64,000 nt of DNA from Chelydra serpentina (Eukaryota > Chordata > Testudines > Chelydridae), in contig JBAIAC010000023.1 in the NCBI GenBank assembly GCA_037349315.1, positions 39,605,501 through 39,669,500 of the forward strand, in the 5' to 3' direction. Shown one piece after another: positions 20,801-32,510 of the stretch. Position 1 is the stretch's first letter, and every line of letters begins with the position of its first letter. The position numbers and the translations under genes are program-made. The notes beneath the pieces are model-generated. The model did not search any database, had not been told where the DNA came from, and saw nothing but the letters and a program-made list of their open reading frames with translations.

Positions 20801-21984
20801 CCACATGCCACGTCTCTCTCATTCCGAAGCGCAGCTGGAGGGTGTAAGCGGGACCTTTGTGGGACCATTGACACCGTGTGTCTCCCTAACCTCCTGCCCT
20901 GTCACTGGCCCAGCCCCACTAACAGTAGCCTCAGGGAGGGCCCCCGTGTAGACTGGCTGCCCACGTTTTACCCACAGTGCCACGTCCCGCAGCTCAGACC
21001 AGGGCTAGGCACCGTGGCAGTAACATGCCAGTGGCCCCTGGCCGGCTGCCAGCACTGGGGCTGCCTATGCTGTGGCCACTGGTGAGCAACATGAAGGAGG
21101 CCTGGCCTCGTCCGCTCGTCCGGGGAAGAGCCGCTCCCGACCCGACGTTATGGATTCTCTTTGATTTCGCCCCGGTTGGAGGCTTCCTGTGCGGTGAGCC
21201 ACGCTCTGATCTTAGCAGCGGGCTGTGGCTGGCTTCCCGCAGGATCCACCTGAGACCAGCCACGTGCCTCCCAGGGCAGGAAACCCACAAAACCCACGAG
21301 CAGCCCCTCTGCCCTGGCCGCAATCCAAAGCCACCGGGGCAGAGCCTTGGCCCCGAGCGGCCCCCCCGGCAGGGAATTCACCGTTCCAAGCTACACCCAG
21401 GCCGGGGGGAGGGAGGGAGACGCTGCCAGTTCTGAAGGGAAGAGGAATCAGCCCCCAGGGACTATTTCAGCTGCAACTGCTCCCTCCGGGCAGATGGTCC
21501 GTGCCGAACTCCAGGACCCAGCCAGGACCTGCTGGTCCCACTGGCGGCTCACGTCACCCAGCGAGGGAGGGCTCAGGCGGAGACAGTGAGCAAGACAAGT
21601 ACAGGGCTTTCCCTCTAAGTAGCTGGATCAGCCACGGCTTTTCTGCCATGGGTGGAGACAAGTGCCAAACCACCTCCGACACCAGCCAGTCTATTTCCTA
21701 CCCCGGCTCCGCATACCCCTAGCCCCGCCAGCCACTGCTGAGACAGGCTGTGAAGACCCCACACTCCCATGGTCTCCTAGCTCAGGGAAGAACCAGCAGA
21801 AGACACCCCCTGCATGCTAAGCCTGACCTCCTCGGTGGGGCAGAGACCTCCCAAGGTCTGGGGCTCTCGCCAAGCTCTGGAGCAGTCCCTGGGAGGACCC
21901 CGTCAATGCGTCAGCCTCCTTGGGGTCACAGTCTCAACTGGGTAAGCCCCTCGGCTTCACCGCCTCCTGGGACTGAACTGTGAG
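20801..21984. other. unassigned sequence
   Basis: Overlapping short frames, no protein family recognised. Confidence 0.35.
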
Positions 21985-22640
21985 CCGTCAGCACCCCTGC
22001 CGCATGCTGTGAGCTCCCCGCAGGAAGTCCGTCCGAGTTGGGCACCTGAGGGAGACACGCACCCAAAGGGAGCGACACACCCCCAGCTTCCTCGCTCTGC
22101 AGCGACTCTCAGCCGGCGCTGGAAAAACAGGAGGCTTTATTAGAGGCCTGAAACACAGCATAGAAAGTCTTTAGTTGACACAGAGAACAGAAAGTTACAG
22201 CAGAGTCCGTCTGGGTCAGTCCCCGAGCCCAGAGCTCTCTGACCCCTCGTTAGTCCCTGTCCATCCAGCTGCTTCTCTCCGCCTCCACTTAAACAACCCC
22301 ACCTGGCTCCTTCCCAGTCCTTTGTCCTTGTTCCCGCCACACATCACCTGGCCCTCCTCCGTAGCCCTTTGTTCTCCAGCTGGTCACACCTGGCTGGCTT
22401 CCTGTGGAGCGTGGATCATCCATGGTACCAAATGTCCAGGCAAATGGAGTGGCCATTGTCTTCTCAGGATCTCCAAGGGCATGGGGCCCAGGCCCCAGAC
22501 AGCCAGGTGTCAGTCACACCTGGATCTCTGCAAGTTAACCTTAGGGGAAACTGAGGCACACCCTCTGCTGCCTCTGCTCCATCCCTAACTCCCCAGGTCT
22601 CTCCGCCCTAGGGACTGGCTGGGGGCTCCCTGGGGTGTCA
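21985..22640 (-). mobile_element. LTR (solo or partial) of an LTR retroelement, minus strand
   Basis: On the minus strand it reads GTGCCTCAGTTTCCCCTAAG near 22555, later GAGAACAAAGGGCTACGGAG, then CCTCTAATAAAGCCTCCTG near 22128-22146 (AATAAA). The order matches that of the Gypsy LTR and the LTR at 23699. I could not place exact ends or a target duplication. Confidence 0.5.
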
Positions 22641-23698
22641 GGCCCAGCCTCACCATGGTGCTGGCAAAGTGCTTCCTCCGTGCCCAAGTCCAACAGAGAG
22701 GAGCCACTAGCCCCCCGCCCAGAACCCAGGGCCCCCTACTGGGACCCCAGATGGCCACATATGGAACCTAGGGACAAAACCGGCCCTGCTCCGCACAGAG
22801 AGATGCTGTACAGCACCCAGCCAGCCCCAGAGCCAGACACCTGCCCCAGAGACAGGCCGGACGGTGGCAGCACCTGGATACCTGATCATGGCCCCACGGT
22901 CATTAAATGGACAGGCACAAGCGGGGAGACAGACACACACCATGGGAGACAGATCAGCAGACACAGGGAGAACCTCCCCGCCCCGGGTGCCAGCCCCCCA
23001 CCCCTCCCTCTCTCTGAACTAGGAGGAAGCCACTGGCTCTTTGGCAGCAGCCCCCCGCCCCACCCCATGCCAGGCTGCGTGTGTGAAGAGAGGACAGGCC
23101 CGAGCCCCCTGGAGACCAGCTGGGGGCAGGCACAGGCAGGAATGCTGGGAAGGCTCAGCAAGAAATTAGAACTTCAAAGAGGACGTCTGCCGTGGAGGTG
23201 GAACATGCTGGACAGGCAGCACCTCGCCCGCTCCAGGCAGCAGCATGGCCTTGGGGAGGGGAGGGCCAGAGATGGAGGAGGAGGAAGGAAGCTCCCATCA
23301 GCCCCCAGACACAGGCCCTTTGGCCTCTCACCAGGAGCTGGCTACCCTGCCCCCACTCTGCCCTGGGAGCCCAAAGAGGGGAAATGCCCTGTCTGAGCTC
23401 CAGCATGGCCTCCAGGGAGCTCTCTCCACTCCCCACAGACCACCCCAGTCTGGAAATGTCCCTTCCCACAGTGGAGTGGGGTCCCAAGCTGACACCAACA
23501 TGGGGGCTGAAGTGTGGGAGAATTGGGGCATCACCCAGATCCGGGGGGGGGGGGGGGGCTGCTGGCTGCATCCTCCAGCGCTGCCTTAAAGTTAGCCTTG
23601 CACTGGGGAGGCAGCCACAGAGTTCAGAACAAGCCGTACCCGCCCCCCCCACCCCCCCAAGGTTACAACCACCCCACACACCAAAAACTCTGAACCCC
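22641..23698. other. unassigned sequence
   Basis: No gene recognised; it might include internal remnants of the neighbouring LTR element. A G run lies at 23548-23560. Confidence 0.3.
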
Positions 23699-24366
23699 TG
23701 TGAAGAACTGGGAAAGTTCTCGATGTTCTCTCTGGATACTGTGTGGGTGCCTCAGTTTCCCCTGTGCTTTTCTTAAGTATCTAGGTGCTGGGATAAGGGT
23801 GTGTGTTTGTTGCAGAGCCTGAGCGGGCCAGTGTGATGCTGGCGACAGAGAATGGCCCTGTCTCCTGGCAACTGATGGCCTGGGCCCCTCCCCTGCAAAG
23901 GTGCCAACTGAAGGTGTTGGAGGACAAAGAGATCAGGTGACCTGCTGGCTCGGGAAAGAGACAAAGGCAGAAGTGGGGCTGGAGAGTTTCAGTTTGGAGC
24001 TGGCTGGGGAAACTGAGGTCTGGCCTCCCTGCCCCCCAGGATGGACCTGACTGAGGGGTCCTGTTCTCTGCACCTACAAGCTCTGTTTTGGACTGTGTTC
24101 CTGCCGTCTAATAAACCTTCTATTTTACTGGATGGCTGAGAGCCACGTCTGACTGCGGAGTTGGGGGGCAGGGCCCACTGGCTTCCCCAGCACCCCCGCC
24201 TGCGCGGACTCGCTGTGGGAAGTGCACGGTGGGGCAGGGGAGGCTGAATGCTCCGGGGTCAGCCCCAGGAAGGGCGAAGCTGGGGAAGCTTCTTGCCCTG
24301 GAGACAGTCTGGCTGACTGGCTTCGTGCGGAGTAGTTGCAGCGCATCGCCCGGTAACTCCGTGGCA
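23699..24366 (+). mobile_element. solo LTR related to the Gypsy LTR, plus strand
   Basis: 668 bp, from TGTGAAGAACTGGG to AACTCCGTGGCA. It shares an ordered series of blocks with the Gypsy LTR: ACTGTGTGGGTGCCTCAGTT, AGAATGGCCCTGTCTCCTGG, GATCAGGTGACCTGCTGGC, GACTGAGGGGTCCTG and CTAATAAACCTTCT. The downstream U5-like part is longer and unrelated. Flanks ACCCC/GCCCC may be a diverged 5-bp duplication. No internal region is attached. Confidence 0.8.
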
Positions 24367-24617
24367 GCCCCTCTCCCGCCTGTTCTGGAGAGTCCCAAGG
24401 CTGGAACAGCAGTCTGTGGGTCAGGAATAAAATATAACATCGGGGGGGGGGGGGGGGTCACCAGACGGCATTATTGTCAATGACCTGGCTTGTTGTATTT
24501 GTCTGAATGTATAGCAGCTAGATCGCCGCGAAATGCTGGTTGTCGGGTGTGGTGCAGTTCTTTTTAAGCTGTTGAGCATCCGATCAGCAAAATCTTTTCT
24601 CCCTGCCTGGGTCTCTC

Positions 24618-25183
24618 TGTCACGGAGTATAGGGGAGTCCGGCCCTGCACCCCTCTTCCCCGGATTCACTGGGAGTCTCAGCCAGTCAGTAGAACAGAAG
24701 GTTTATTAGAGATGCCAGGAACACAGCCCAACCAGAGCTTGTCAGTACATCCAGGACCCCTCAGTCGGGCCCTTCCGGGGGGCAGGGAGCTTAGACCCCA
24801 GCCTGGGGCTCCCTGCATTTCGCCCCACAGCTCCAAACGGGGCCGGGAGGCCAGACCCTGTCTGCCTCTCTCCCCTCTTCCCCGGCCAGCTTCCAACTCA
24901 AACTCTCCAGCCCCTCCTCCGCCTTTTTCTGCTTCCCGGGCCAGGAGGTCACCTGATCCCTTTGTTCTCACACCTTCAGCTCTCACCTTTGCCGGGCAAG
25001 GGGCCGGGCCATCTGTTGCCAGGAGACAGAGCCATTCTCTGTGTCCAGGCCTCTGCCTTCTAGGGCTTTGTAACAATCATGCACCGTTGTCCCACCACCT
25101 AGATACTCAAGCACCGCATAGGGGAAACTGAGGCACCCACACAGTACTCAGGGAAACCTTAACTACAGTCCTAGTTCGTCACA
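24618..25183 (-). mobile_element. solo LTR of the same Gypsy family
   Basis: 566 bp, clearly the same LTR as 2472-3038 with a few per cent difference. It is flanked by CTCTC on both sides (24613-24617 and 25184-25188), the 5-bp target duplication. The internal region was removed by LTR-LTR recombination. Confidence 0.95.
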
Positions 25184-27502
25184 CTCTCTGACTAAGAATC
25201 AGTCACAGGGGCAGCTGCTGCCTTCAGCATCTGCCCACACAAGCGAAGGCAGCATGACGCAGGGCCCTAACTCTTCCCAGTATCTCAGAAAGGACGGCTG
25301 GGCAGGACGATGGAACGTGGTGGAACCCAGGTGCCCACGATGAACTGGGTCTGCACGGACCTTGGTGAGTTCGATCAGCACCCAGAGCGCGTCTTCAGCC
25401 GTTCCCTGAAATCCACACGCGAGGAGGCAACGTGGGAGCCGCATCACAGACCAGGTTTAAATTGGAGAATAAGTTAGTGTAGCATCCTCCGGGCGTCACA
25501 GCCCCTCGCCCCGGCCCCCCAAGCCTGGTCTGGCTATGGAGCAGACCTCCCCCATTTGAATGCACAAGGAGGATGCAAGGTGGTTATGCCATAAATGCCG
25601 AGGCAACACTGGGGCTTGGGCTCAGGGCGTAGCTGCATCCTAAACAGCTCAGCCCAATAAAGCCACCTGTACATAGCCCAGCTCCAGCGCCACTGACCCC
25701 GCTGAACCGTTTGACGGGGTAAGAAAATTCCCAGCCGTGTGCCAGAGCTTCGAGCCGACTCCTGGGGAAGAGGGGGTTACCGTGGAGTCCCTGGTACATG
25801 CTAACAGAGCTGTGCGTGGAAAGCTGTACGCTGGACTGGTGTGTGTGGGTTGTGTCTGCAGGGTGAGCTCGAGGGGCATTGGCAGAGCTGTGGGGGTGGG
25901 GTGGGCAGGGGAGGAGCAGGTCAGGGTCGGGGGGCATCAGCAGAGCAAGGAGAAGCAGGGGCCAGGACTAAGATTAGCAGACCTGTGGGGGTGGCACAGC
26001 TGCAGGCCGTCTGCCTGCACCACTCCCAGTCTGTGTCAGTTTCTCACTTCCGGAGCCGCTCGCTGGCACGTCCAGGCAGCCAAAGGGTTTGGTGCTGCAG
26101 CTTCTCCCCGTGCTATGTGCCAGGGAGGCAGCTGCTACGGAGGCAGTTTCGGTCTCCCCCAAGCAGCAGCTGTGCCGGCCACTTGAGCCCTGAGGATCCC
26201 GCGGTGGTGCGGGGAGGCAGGGCACGTCCGTGGCCACGTATCAGCGCTGGCCCGACGGGACAGTGTCAATTCGTCACTGTCACCACGGCTCTGCTTTAAA
26301 TCAACGTTTCCAAAACAGCAGCAGGTCTCATGGGAACGGCGTCAACAGCAGGGCACCGCTCCCCCTAGGGCACCGCGAGCTCCCAGCCCCATCTGTGGGC
26401 CAAGGCGGCTGGGGCAGGGCAGTCCAGGAACGTTTTCCCAGCCATAGGCCCCAAACCCCTCCGGAACGGCACCCAGTCTGGGTGCCTCTCTTCCCGTGGA
26501 CATTCCAGGGTCTCCTGTACAGCCCCCCGTGGCAGTGGGGTGGTCACAGGGTGGCAGGCAGAGACGACGGGTGTCTGTCTGATGGGGTGGCACCCATCAG
26601 GGCTGTGTGTGAGCCCCCAGGACTCCTCGGCTCTCCAGGGATGGGGAGGGCAGGAGATGCCCAGGTGCCACAGGAGAGTCGGGATGCGGCTCGGCGTCTG
26701 GCCCCAGGAGATGGTGGGTGCCATTGCAGGGGGTGGCTGCCCCGCTGGGGAAGGCCATGGGAGCAAGGCTCCACTCTCTCCCCGCTACCCCAGCCAGGCC
26801 GACGGTAGGGAGACAAGGCGGTGGTGGGGCCACCCACCTCCTCTCGAGCTCGCCGCAGCCTGGCTGCCCCTTATCAGCCAGAGGAAGGGGGGGGCTGCGG
26901 CTGCCTGGGCTTTCAAGCCAGCATGTCTACGCGCTCCAGCAGCACAGTCCATCAGGAAAAAATACGATGACAGCAGGAAGCCCCGTGAACTTTCCCTTTC
27001 TGGATGAGATCCCAGAAGTAAACACCGTCGTTTCGTTTCAGCGCGCCGGCCAGCCCGGCATTCGACAGGAGAGCGGCGGAATCCATCCGCCCCTGACTCG
27101 GAGCCGGGCTGGGCCTCGGGGCTCCTGGCGCTGCCGTGGGCACGTGGGGCTCCCGGCCCGGTGCCTCAGGAGCCAGGGACCCCGGCCCTGCTAGGCCTGT
27201 GCGCTGGAGCCGGGGGCGCCCAGCCCCCACCGGCGCTCACCCGCTTGATCTCCTCTCCCTCACAAACTCCTCGGCTTCAAAGGCTCTGCGGGGAGCCGCG
27301 AGAGGCGCGAACGCTGCCGGGGAGGGTTTGAAAGCGCTCGGTCGTCGTACTGCAGCGCTGAACGCGGCCGAAAGGCAGGTCAGCCCCCTGCACCCCGCCC
27401 TGCCTTGCAGTGGATCCCCCGGCCCCTGCTCATCGCAGGCGCGGGTGGGGGCTAAGTGCCGGCAGCCCAGCTCCTAAGGGGCAGAGCCCAGGGGCTGAAG
27501 GC
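25184..27502. other. unassigned sequence
   Basis: No gene recognised. Bases 26930-27040 (AAAAAATACGATGACAGCAG, then AGTAAACACCGTCGTTTCG) form a less GC-rich patch with possible regulatory character. Confidence 0.3.
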
Positions 27503-27764
27503 AGAGGCGCCAATTTCTGGTTTCCCCCAGGGGGGTGCTCGACCCCCAACTCCACCCCAGGCCCCACCTCTTCACACCCCATTCTGCCCCCTCCCCCGAG
27601 TGTGCCCCCCCCCCCCACAGAGCCGCCTGCATGCCACTGAACAGCGGGCGGGAGGAGCTGGGGGAGAGGGGGAGGAGCTGATCGGCGGGGCCGCCCATGG
27701 GTGCTGAGCACCCACTGTTTTGTCCTGTGGGTGCTCCAGCCCCGGAGCCCCCCTGGAGCCTGTG
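27503..27764. repeat. candidate interspersed repeat
   Basis: Contains GAGGCGCCAATTTCTGG, GGGGGTGCTCGACCCC, GGTGCTGAGCACCC and GTGGGTGCTCCAGCCC. The arrangement of short inverted words resembles an abundant turtle repeat that I recognise only loosely. Ends are uncertain. Confidence 0.35.
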
Positions 27765-28066
27765 CCTACAGCTGGAGGAGTGGCTGCTGCGGAGGGGGCA
27801 TGCGCCGCGTCATGCCCCTTCCGCAGCTCAGCCCTTTCACACTCTGCTTCCCCTTGAACTCTCCCCTGAGTCTGTCTGGGCCCTTGATTTACTGCTCGGC
27901 GTTCGTCGGGTGGCTCCCAAGCTTCCTGCTCGGGGCTTCCCGCCCTCTGATTTCCCATCAAACCCTCAGAACAGGCCTATTCCCCGCCGTCCCCTCCAGG
28001 GCAGACGGATGTGAGCGATCCCCATAACTGCTCGGCTCCTTCACCCTCCTCCCTGCGGCAACGGAG

Positions 28067-28134
28067 CGGGCCCAAATCCTGCCCTGACCCGGCCGGGATT
28101 CCCACGGAGCCATTCGGGGCAGGATCTGGCCCTC
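28067..28134. repeat. small palindromic repeat (MITE-like relic)
   Basis: GGGCCCAAATCCTGCCCTGA at the left and GGGGCAGGATCTGGCCCTC at the right are inverted copies around a 30-bp centre. Confidence 0.55.
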
Positions 28135-29349
28135 ACTGTTCTCTTAAAGGTGACAAACTGGCACCGCAGCTTTGGCGGAGAGGGTGGGGGGAAGGGAGAG
28201 ACTGCGTCTAGGGTCGCAAAGGGTTAATGACACCTCTCCTCCCCCCTCACCCGCTTTGGACTGGGTGTGAGCTGCCCACTCTCCCCCTGGGGTGAGAGAG
28301 GAGCAGGGCAGGGGTCTGCCTACCAAGTCTGCCCCCATCTCTCCCACCGCCCCGGCTGGAGCATGTGCCCCAGTGCATCCCAGCCCCCTCCCCGAGCATC
28401 CTCCCTCGGAGCTCGGCTGGCTCCCGGCTGTCAAAATACTGATTTCCTGCCCTCTGGCCCCGTGCGCTGGACAGGCAGCAAGCGGGCAGCTTCCTGCCTC
28501 CACCCGCCCGTGGCGCTCCGGGGAAGTCGGGGGCAGGGCAGGCCCAGCTGCAGGCCGACTCCAGCGCCCGGGGCAAACAACCGCCCGGGGCAGCCAGCCG
28601 GGCTCCAGCGCCGACCCCACGGCAGCTGCGCCCGCCCCCTCCCCGCCGGATTAGAGAGTGCGCTCACTGGGGGACAGTCTCTGAAGTATCCGGGGAGTGG
28701 GGCGGAGCGAGTCCTGTGCCACAAACTCATCCTGTTGTGTGGCACAGCCCCACTCCTGCCACAAGCCCCCCCCCCTTGCCTGCACACCCCCAGAGCCTGC
28801 ACCCTCCCACTGGCTGAGACCAGACCAGCCTCTGCCCCTGTCCCAGGCAGCTCGGCCCCGGGGAGATGGGCCAGGGCCCGCAGGAGGCAGAACTGGGGGA
28901 CTCCTGGGACGTAACCCCGAAAGCCTGCCCAGCCTGGCCATAGCAGAGGGGAGGGGAGGGGATGAAGAGGCAGGAATGGTGGGTGAGGCTTGGGGCAGAG
29001 TGGAGTGGGGGGCTGGTCCAAGCATGGGCCCGGCCCCCTTGGCACCATTATGAACGCAGTACCAGCCAGAAGAGAGGGGAGTTTGCTTTGGGAAACCTCT
29101 GGGCTGATTCCCCAGCCTGCCCGCCTGTCACCCGCCGTATAGGATCCTGACGCTCTGTCCTCCACAGCGGGGGCCGGCTCGGCCCCCCCAGCACGTTTAT
29201 ATCCCTCCCCTCTGCAAACGGGGAAAATCAGAGGCTGCTTCCTGTAGCTCGGGGTCTGCAGTGTGCCCCGCGCCCGCCGTAGTCTGTGGACACCTCAATC
29301 GTCAATGTATTGAACCGAGCACTGCTCTGGGAGGGAGGGCTGTGCTGCA
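28135..29349. other. unassigned GC-rich sequence
   Basis: Long overlapping frames on both strands, none with a recognisable domain. Confidence 0.35.
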
Positions 29350-29430
29350 ATCCCCCTCGGACAGATAGGGGCTAAGTCCCTCACCCAAGGAAACACAGGG
29401 CAGTTCTCAGGAGCTCAGGTCAGTGCCCAA
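29350..29430 (-). repeat. possible MIR-like fragment
   Basis: GGACAGATAGGGGCTAAGTC followed by CCTCACCCAAGGAAACACAG resembles the MIR reverse-complement segment with its conserved CCCAAGGTCACACAG core. Short and diverged. Confidence 0.35.
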
Positions 29431-29479
29431 ATCTCAAAGCCACCCTCCCTCCCGCTCCAGCCTGGGCTCAGGGAGAGGG

Positions 29480-30060
29480 GCAGAGGTCTGCGCCGAGCAA
29501 CCGAGGCTCTGAAGCGGCCGTTCAGCCGTTAAACGGCTGCAGTTTGCATTCCCGGAGAGCAAGGAGCTGCCGGTGCAGAATGGCCATTCGGATTTTCCCC
29601 TCCGGCTCCCGGGGCAGAACGTTTGTGGTCGCTCTTGTTTCTGGCGTCGTGCGCCGATTCAGCGCCCTTCGGGCGAGTTCATTGACAAAGCGCACCAGGA
29701 GCTTGCAGGGTGGGTGCGTGTGAGAGAGAGGGAGGGAAAGGGGCAGGGCTAGGGGAGGTCAGGGCCGAGGCGGGGAAGGGATACTGGACAGGGAGGGGAC
29801 AGCTGGGAAAGTCCTAATTTGTGTGAAAACACCTCTCTCTATAAACGCAATCATGTCAGGGCAGAAGCCTCGCAAACAGGGAGAGGAAACTCAGGCCTTA
29901 TCAGGCTGATGGCTTCAGATGTTTGCTTGTCTGCGGCCTCTGCCCTTTAAATTTCCTCCCATAAAAATATGATAACAACATTATCCTGGGCTTAAATACT
30001 TCCACATCAGCCCTGTGCGATTGCTGCTTCCTAAGCCACGAGAACGCGCCTGAGCGGCCA
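29480..30060. promoter_or_regulatory. AT-richer island pair (candidate enhancers)
   Basis: 29480-29710 has TTAAACGGCTGCAGTTTGCA and GTTCATTGACAAAGCGC. 29815-30060 has CTTATCAGGCTGATGG, CAGATGTTTGCTTG, CTTTAAATTTCC and CATAAAAATATGATAACAAC. Both stand out from the GC-rich neighbourhood and hold many transcription-factor-like words. Confidence 0.35.
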
Positions 30061-30904
30061 GAGGTGAAAAGATGGGGGGGCCGGACGAGAGACGGGTTGA
30101 GGGGGATGGGGGGGATCAGACTGATAAAGGAGTGCAGGGAGGGGAGTGAGGGCAGACGGGGGAGCAAAGGGGCGGTGGGGGGACAGGCAATGGAGGGAGT
30201 GGGGGTGGGATGGGGAGGTAGTGAAAAGGCACATGGAGAGCGGTGTAGGGAGGACAGAGACTGATAGGGGGTGGGGAGAGTCCTTCAACCAACAGAAGTG
30301 GGGGGCTGGAGCTGGGCGAGTGGGTGTGGGGAGCAATCTGCACACACATATCAGGATTGCCTGGACAACAGCCAACCCATCTCGGCGCTGGCCCTGCCCT
30401 CCCAGTCCCCTCCCCAGGGGTGGGAGTTGGGCGTGAGACCACAGCAGCCCATCCCACACCGAAGGGTGAAGGGACAGGCACCATTTCCCCAGGCATGCCC
30501 AGGAGGGGTGCCAGGCTGGGGAGGGCAGGCCAGGGGTGGGGGCAGCTCTCCCCCTCCCCACGGGAGCCTCCTCCGAGCATCTCCCTGCCTCACTTTCCGC
30601 AGCTCACCTGCCGACAGCTCCTGCCTCCTCCCGCCACTTTTGGCTGCTAATCACGCTGGGTCTGGGGCGGTTTTCCGGCAGCCCTGTCCGTGGGGGCCAG
30701 CTCCCACCTGAGCAGCTAGGCCGGACCCTCCTCCCGCTGCGCCGTCCATTCGCCCCCCTGGCTCTCCTCTCCGTGAGTCTCTCCAGCGGGGGAAAACAGA
30801 GCTGTAAAGTAGCTGGAGAGGGGAGCAGAGGAGCACCCCCTCTTCTCCGTCCCTCTTATCTACTAAATACACGCCAGCCAGCTTGGGTTTCACCAGAGAG
30901 CAAC
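30061..30904. other. unassigned GC-rich sequence
   Basis: Purine-rich 30065-30280; no gene recognised. Confidence 0.35.
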
Positions 30905-31020
30905 ATTTCAGCCCCCCAAATGTAAATAAACATCCCCCCTCCGAGCCCGCCCGTTATCTCTGGAATCCGGAGCTCGCCCAGCAGCCTTGTTTGCCAAACA
31001 TTTTTCGTCTGAGGAATCGG
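30905..31020. promoter_or_regulatory. less GC-rich island (candidate regulatory)
   Basis: Contains ATGTAAATAAACATCC (forkhead-like TAAACA), CGTTATCTCTGG (GATA-like) and TTGCCAAACATTTTTCG. Weak evidence. Confidence 0.25.
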
Positions 31021-31234
31021 CTTTGGACACAAACCAAGAGCAGGGGACAAGGGGGAGGTGGGTTTTCGCCTTCGAATCCCTCCAGTCTCCATCCCCCTGA
31101 GCCGACGAGCCAGCCCATGACCTCACTTGCTTTCTCCGTTTCGCCTGTTCCCCCAGCTACTGCATAGGAAGCCAGCAAACTTCATTCATGCTGGGCCTGG
31201 ATTCTTGGCAGTGCAGAGAGGCCGGGCGAGCGGT

Positions 31235-31256
31235 GGGGGGGGGGGGGGGGGGGGGG
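31235..31256 (+). repeat. G22 homopolymer
   Basis: An uninterrupted run of 22 G. It could fold as a quadruplex; run length may be unreliable in assembly. Confidence 0.9.
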
Positions 31257-32384
31257 CAGTAAAAGCACTCCCACCTCAGTCCACAACTCATCGATTTCGG
31301 TCCTCCCCAGCCCCAGCTGTCCCCACTCCCCAGCGCCCCCCTCCTGACCTTTTCACTCATCCGCTCTATACAGCGAGTCCTTCCTAGCCCCATAGGCCTG
31401 GCTTAATGACTCCCTGGCCCCCTCAGGCTGTAAGAGGAGCTGGGAAAATATCCTCCATATCCAGACTGGGCAAAGGGATGTGATGGGGGAGGTTCCTCTG
31501 GACCTGGGAAAGGCCTGTCCTGCTTCCCCCCAGCTGCATGCTGCAGACACCCGCCAGTGCGTTACATCCAGAGACGCTGCCGCCTTTGGCTTCCTTATGT
31601 TGCCCCACCATGTGCCCATCCCATCCCACGCACTCATGTGCTGGCCTGGTGGCTGTGGAGGCCTCGCCCAGAGGGAAGCCCGGCTCTGCCAGCTATGCAC
31701 AGAGATTGCTCCGTGCCGGCACTGCTCCTGCCCCATGCACCCAGCCCCATCGCCCGCACGCTCAGCAGGGACATGGGTCACGCCATCAGAATTGCTTCCC
31801 TGGGCCCAGCGCCCTCCTTGGCCACGCTACCTTCGGCACCCCCGTTCCTGGGGCAGGGCAGCGCCGCCACTCTGGGGTTCATTACACCGAGTGCTGCTCC
31901 CTGGCCCGATGGCACTGCTTCATGGGGCTCCGTGCTCCAGCCTGTCTGTAATCACGGCCCCCGCCCCGGGAAGGGGTTACCCCAGGCGATTGCAATGTGA
32001 GGGCCAACCCCAGGCCGTTCCCAGTGAGCCTGCTGTGGGGTGAGCCCACCTGAGTGCCCGCCTGCCACCTCCCTCCAGCTGCCCGGCTTTCACCCCGGAG
32101 AGCAGGCAATGGGCCAAGAGACCGGTGCAGGGGCAGCGCCTGGCATGAGCCGGTCGTGAAGGCAGGACCTGGTGAATGCAGAAGACAGGATGATGCATGG
32201 AGGGAACCCGAGTCTGTCTTTTTGCCCAGTGCCTGACCAAACCCAGGACTCTGGGCTCCCTTGGCGCAGTGGGTCAGCTGGTTATAAAACCGCCCCGTGC
32301 TCTGGTTGCATTTCCGAGCAGGTCAGTGCCCACGCTCGAAGTGCCCAGGTGGGTGCTGGGCCCAGGCTCCGGCGCTGCCCGGCG
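31257..32384. other. unassigned sequence
   Basis: Nothing recognised. Confidence 0.3.
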
Positions 32385-32510
32385 GTCAGGGTGCTAATGA
32401 TGTCCTACAAAACACATTTGCAAAGAGAGCGTAAATTATTCAGCAGCTTGTCAGTGCAATTAAATTAACTCTTCATTGCGAGCCATGAATATTTCACTAG
32501 GGAAAGGGGA
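32385..32510. promoter_or_regulatory. AT-rich island with POU/homeodomain sites (candidate enhancer)
   Basis: Contains TGCTAATGATG, ACATTTGCAAAG (octamer-like), GCGTAAATTATTCAGC, GCAATTAAATTAACTC and CCATGAATATTTCAC within about 125 bp. The edges to GC-rich flanks are sharp. Confidence 0.4.

Noticed and set aside
28431..29165. 244-codon minus-strand frame
   Set aside because: Proline/glycine/arginine-rich, no recognisable domain, overlapped by equally long frames on the other strand.
32245..32300. tRNA-like words (TTGGCGCAGTGGGTCAGCTG)
   Set aside because: No matching B box at the right distance and no acceptor-stem pairing.
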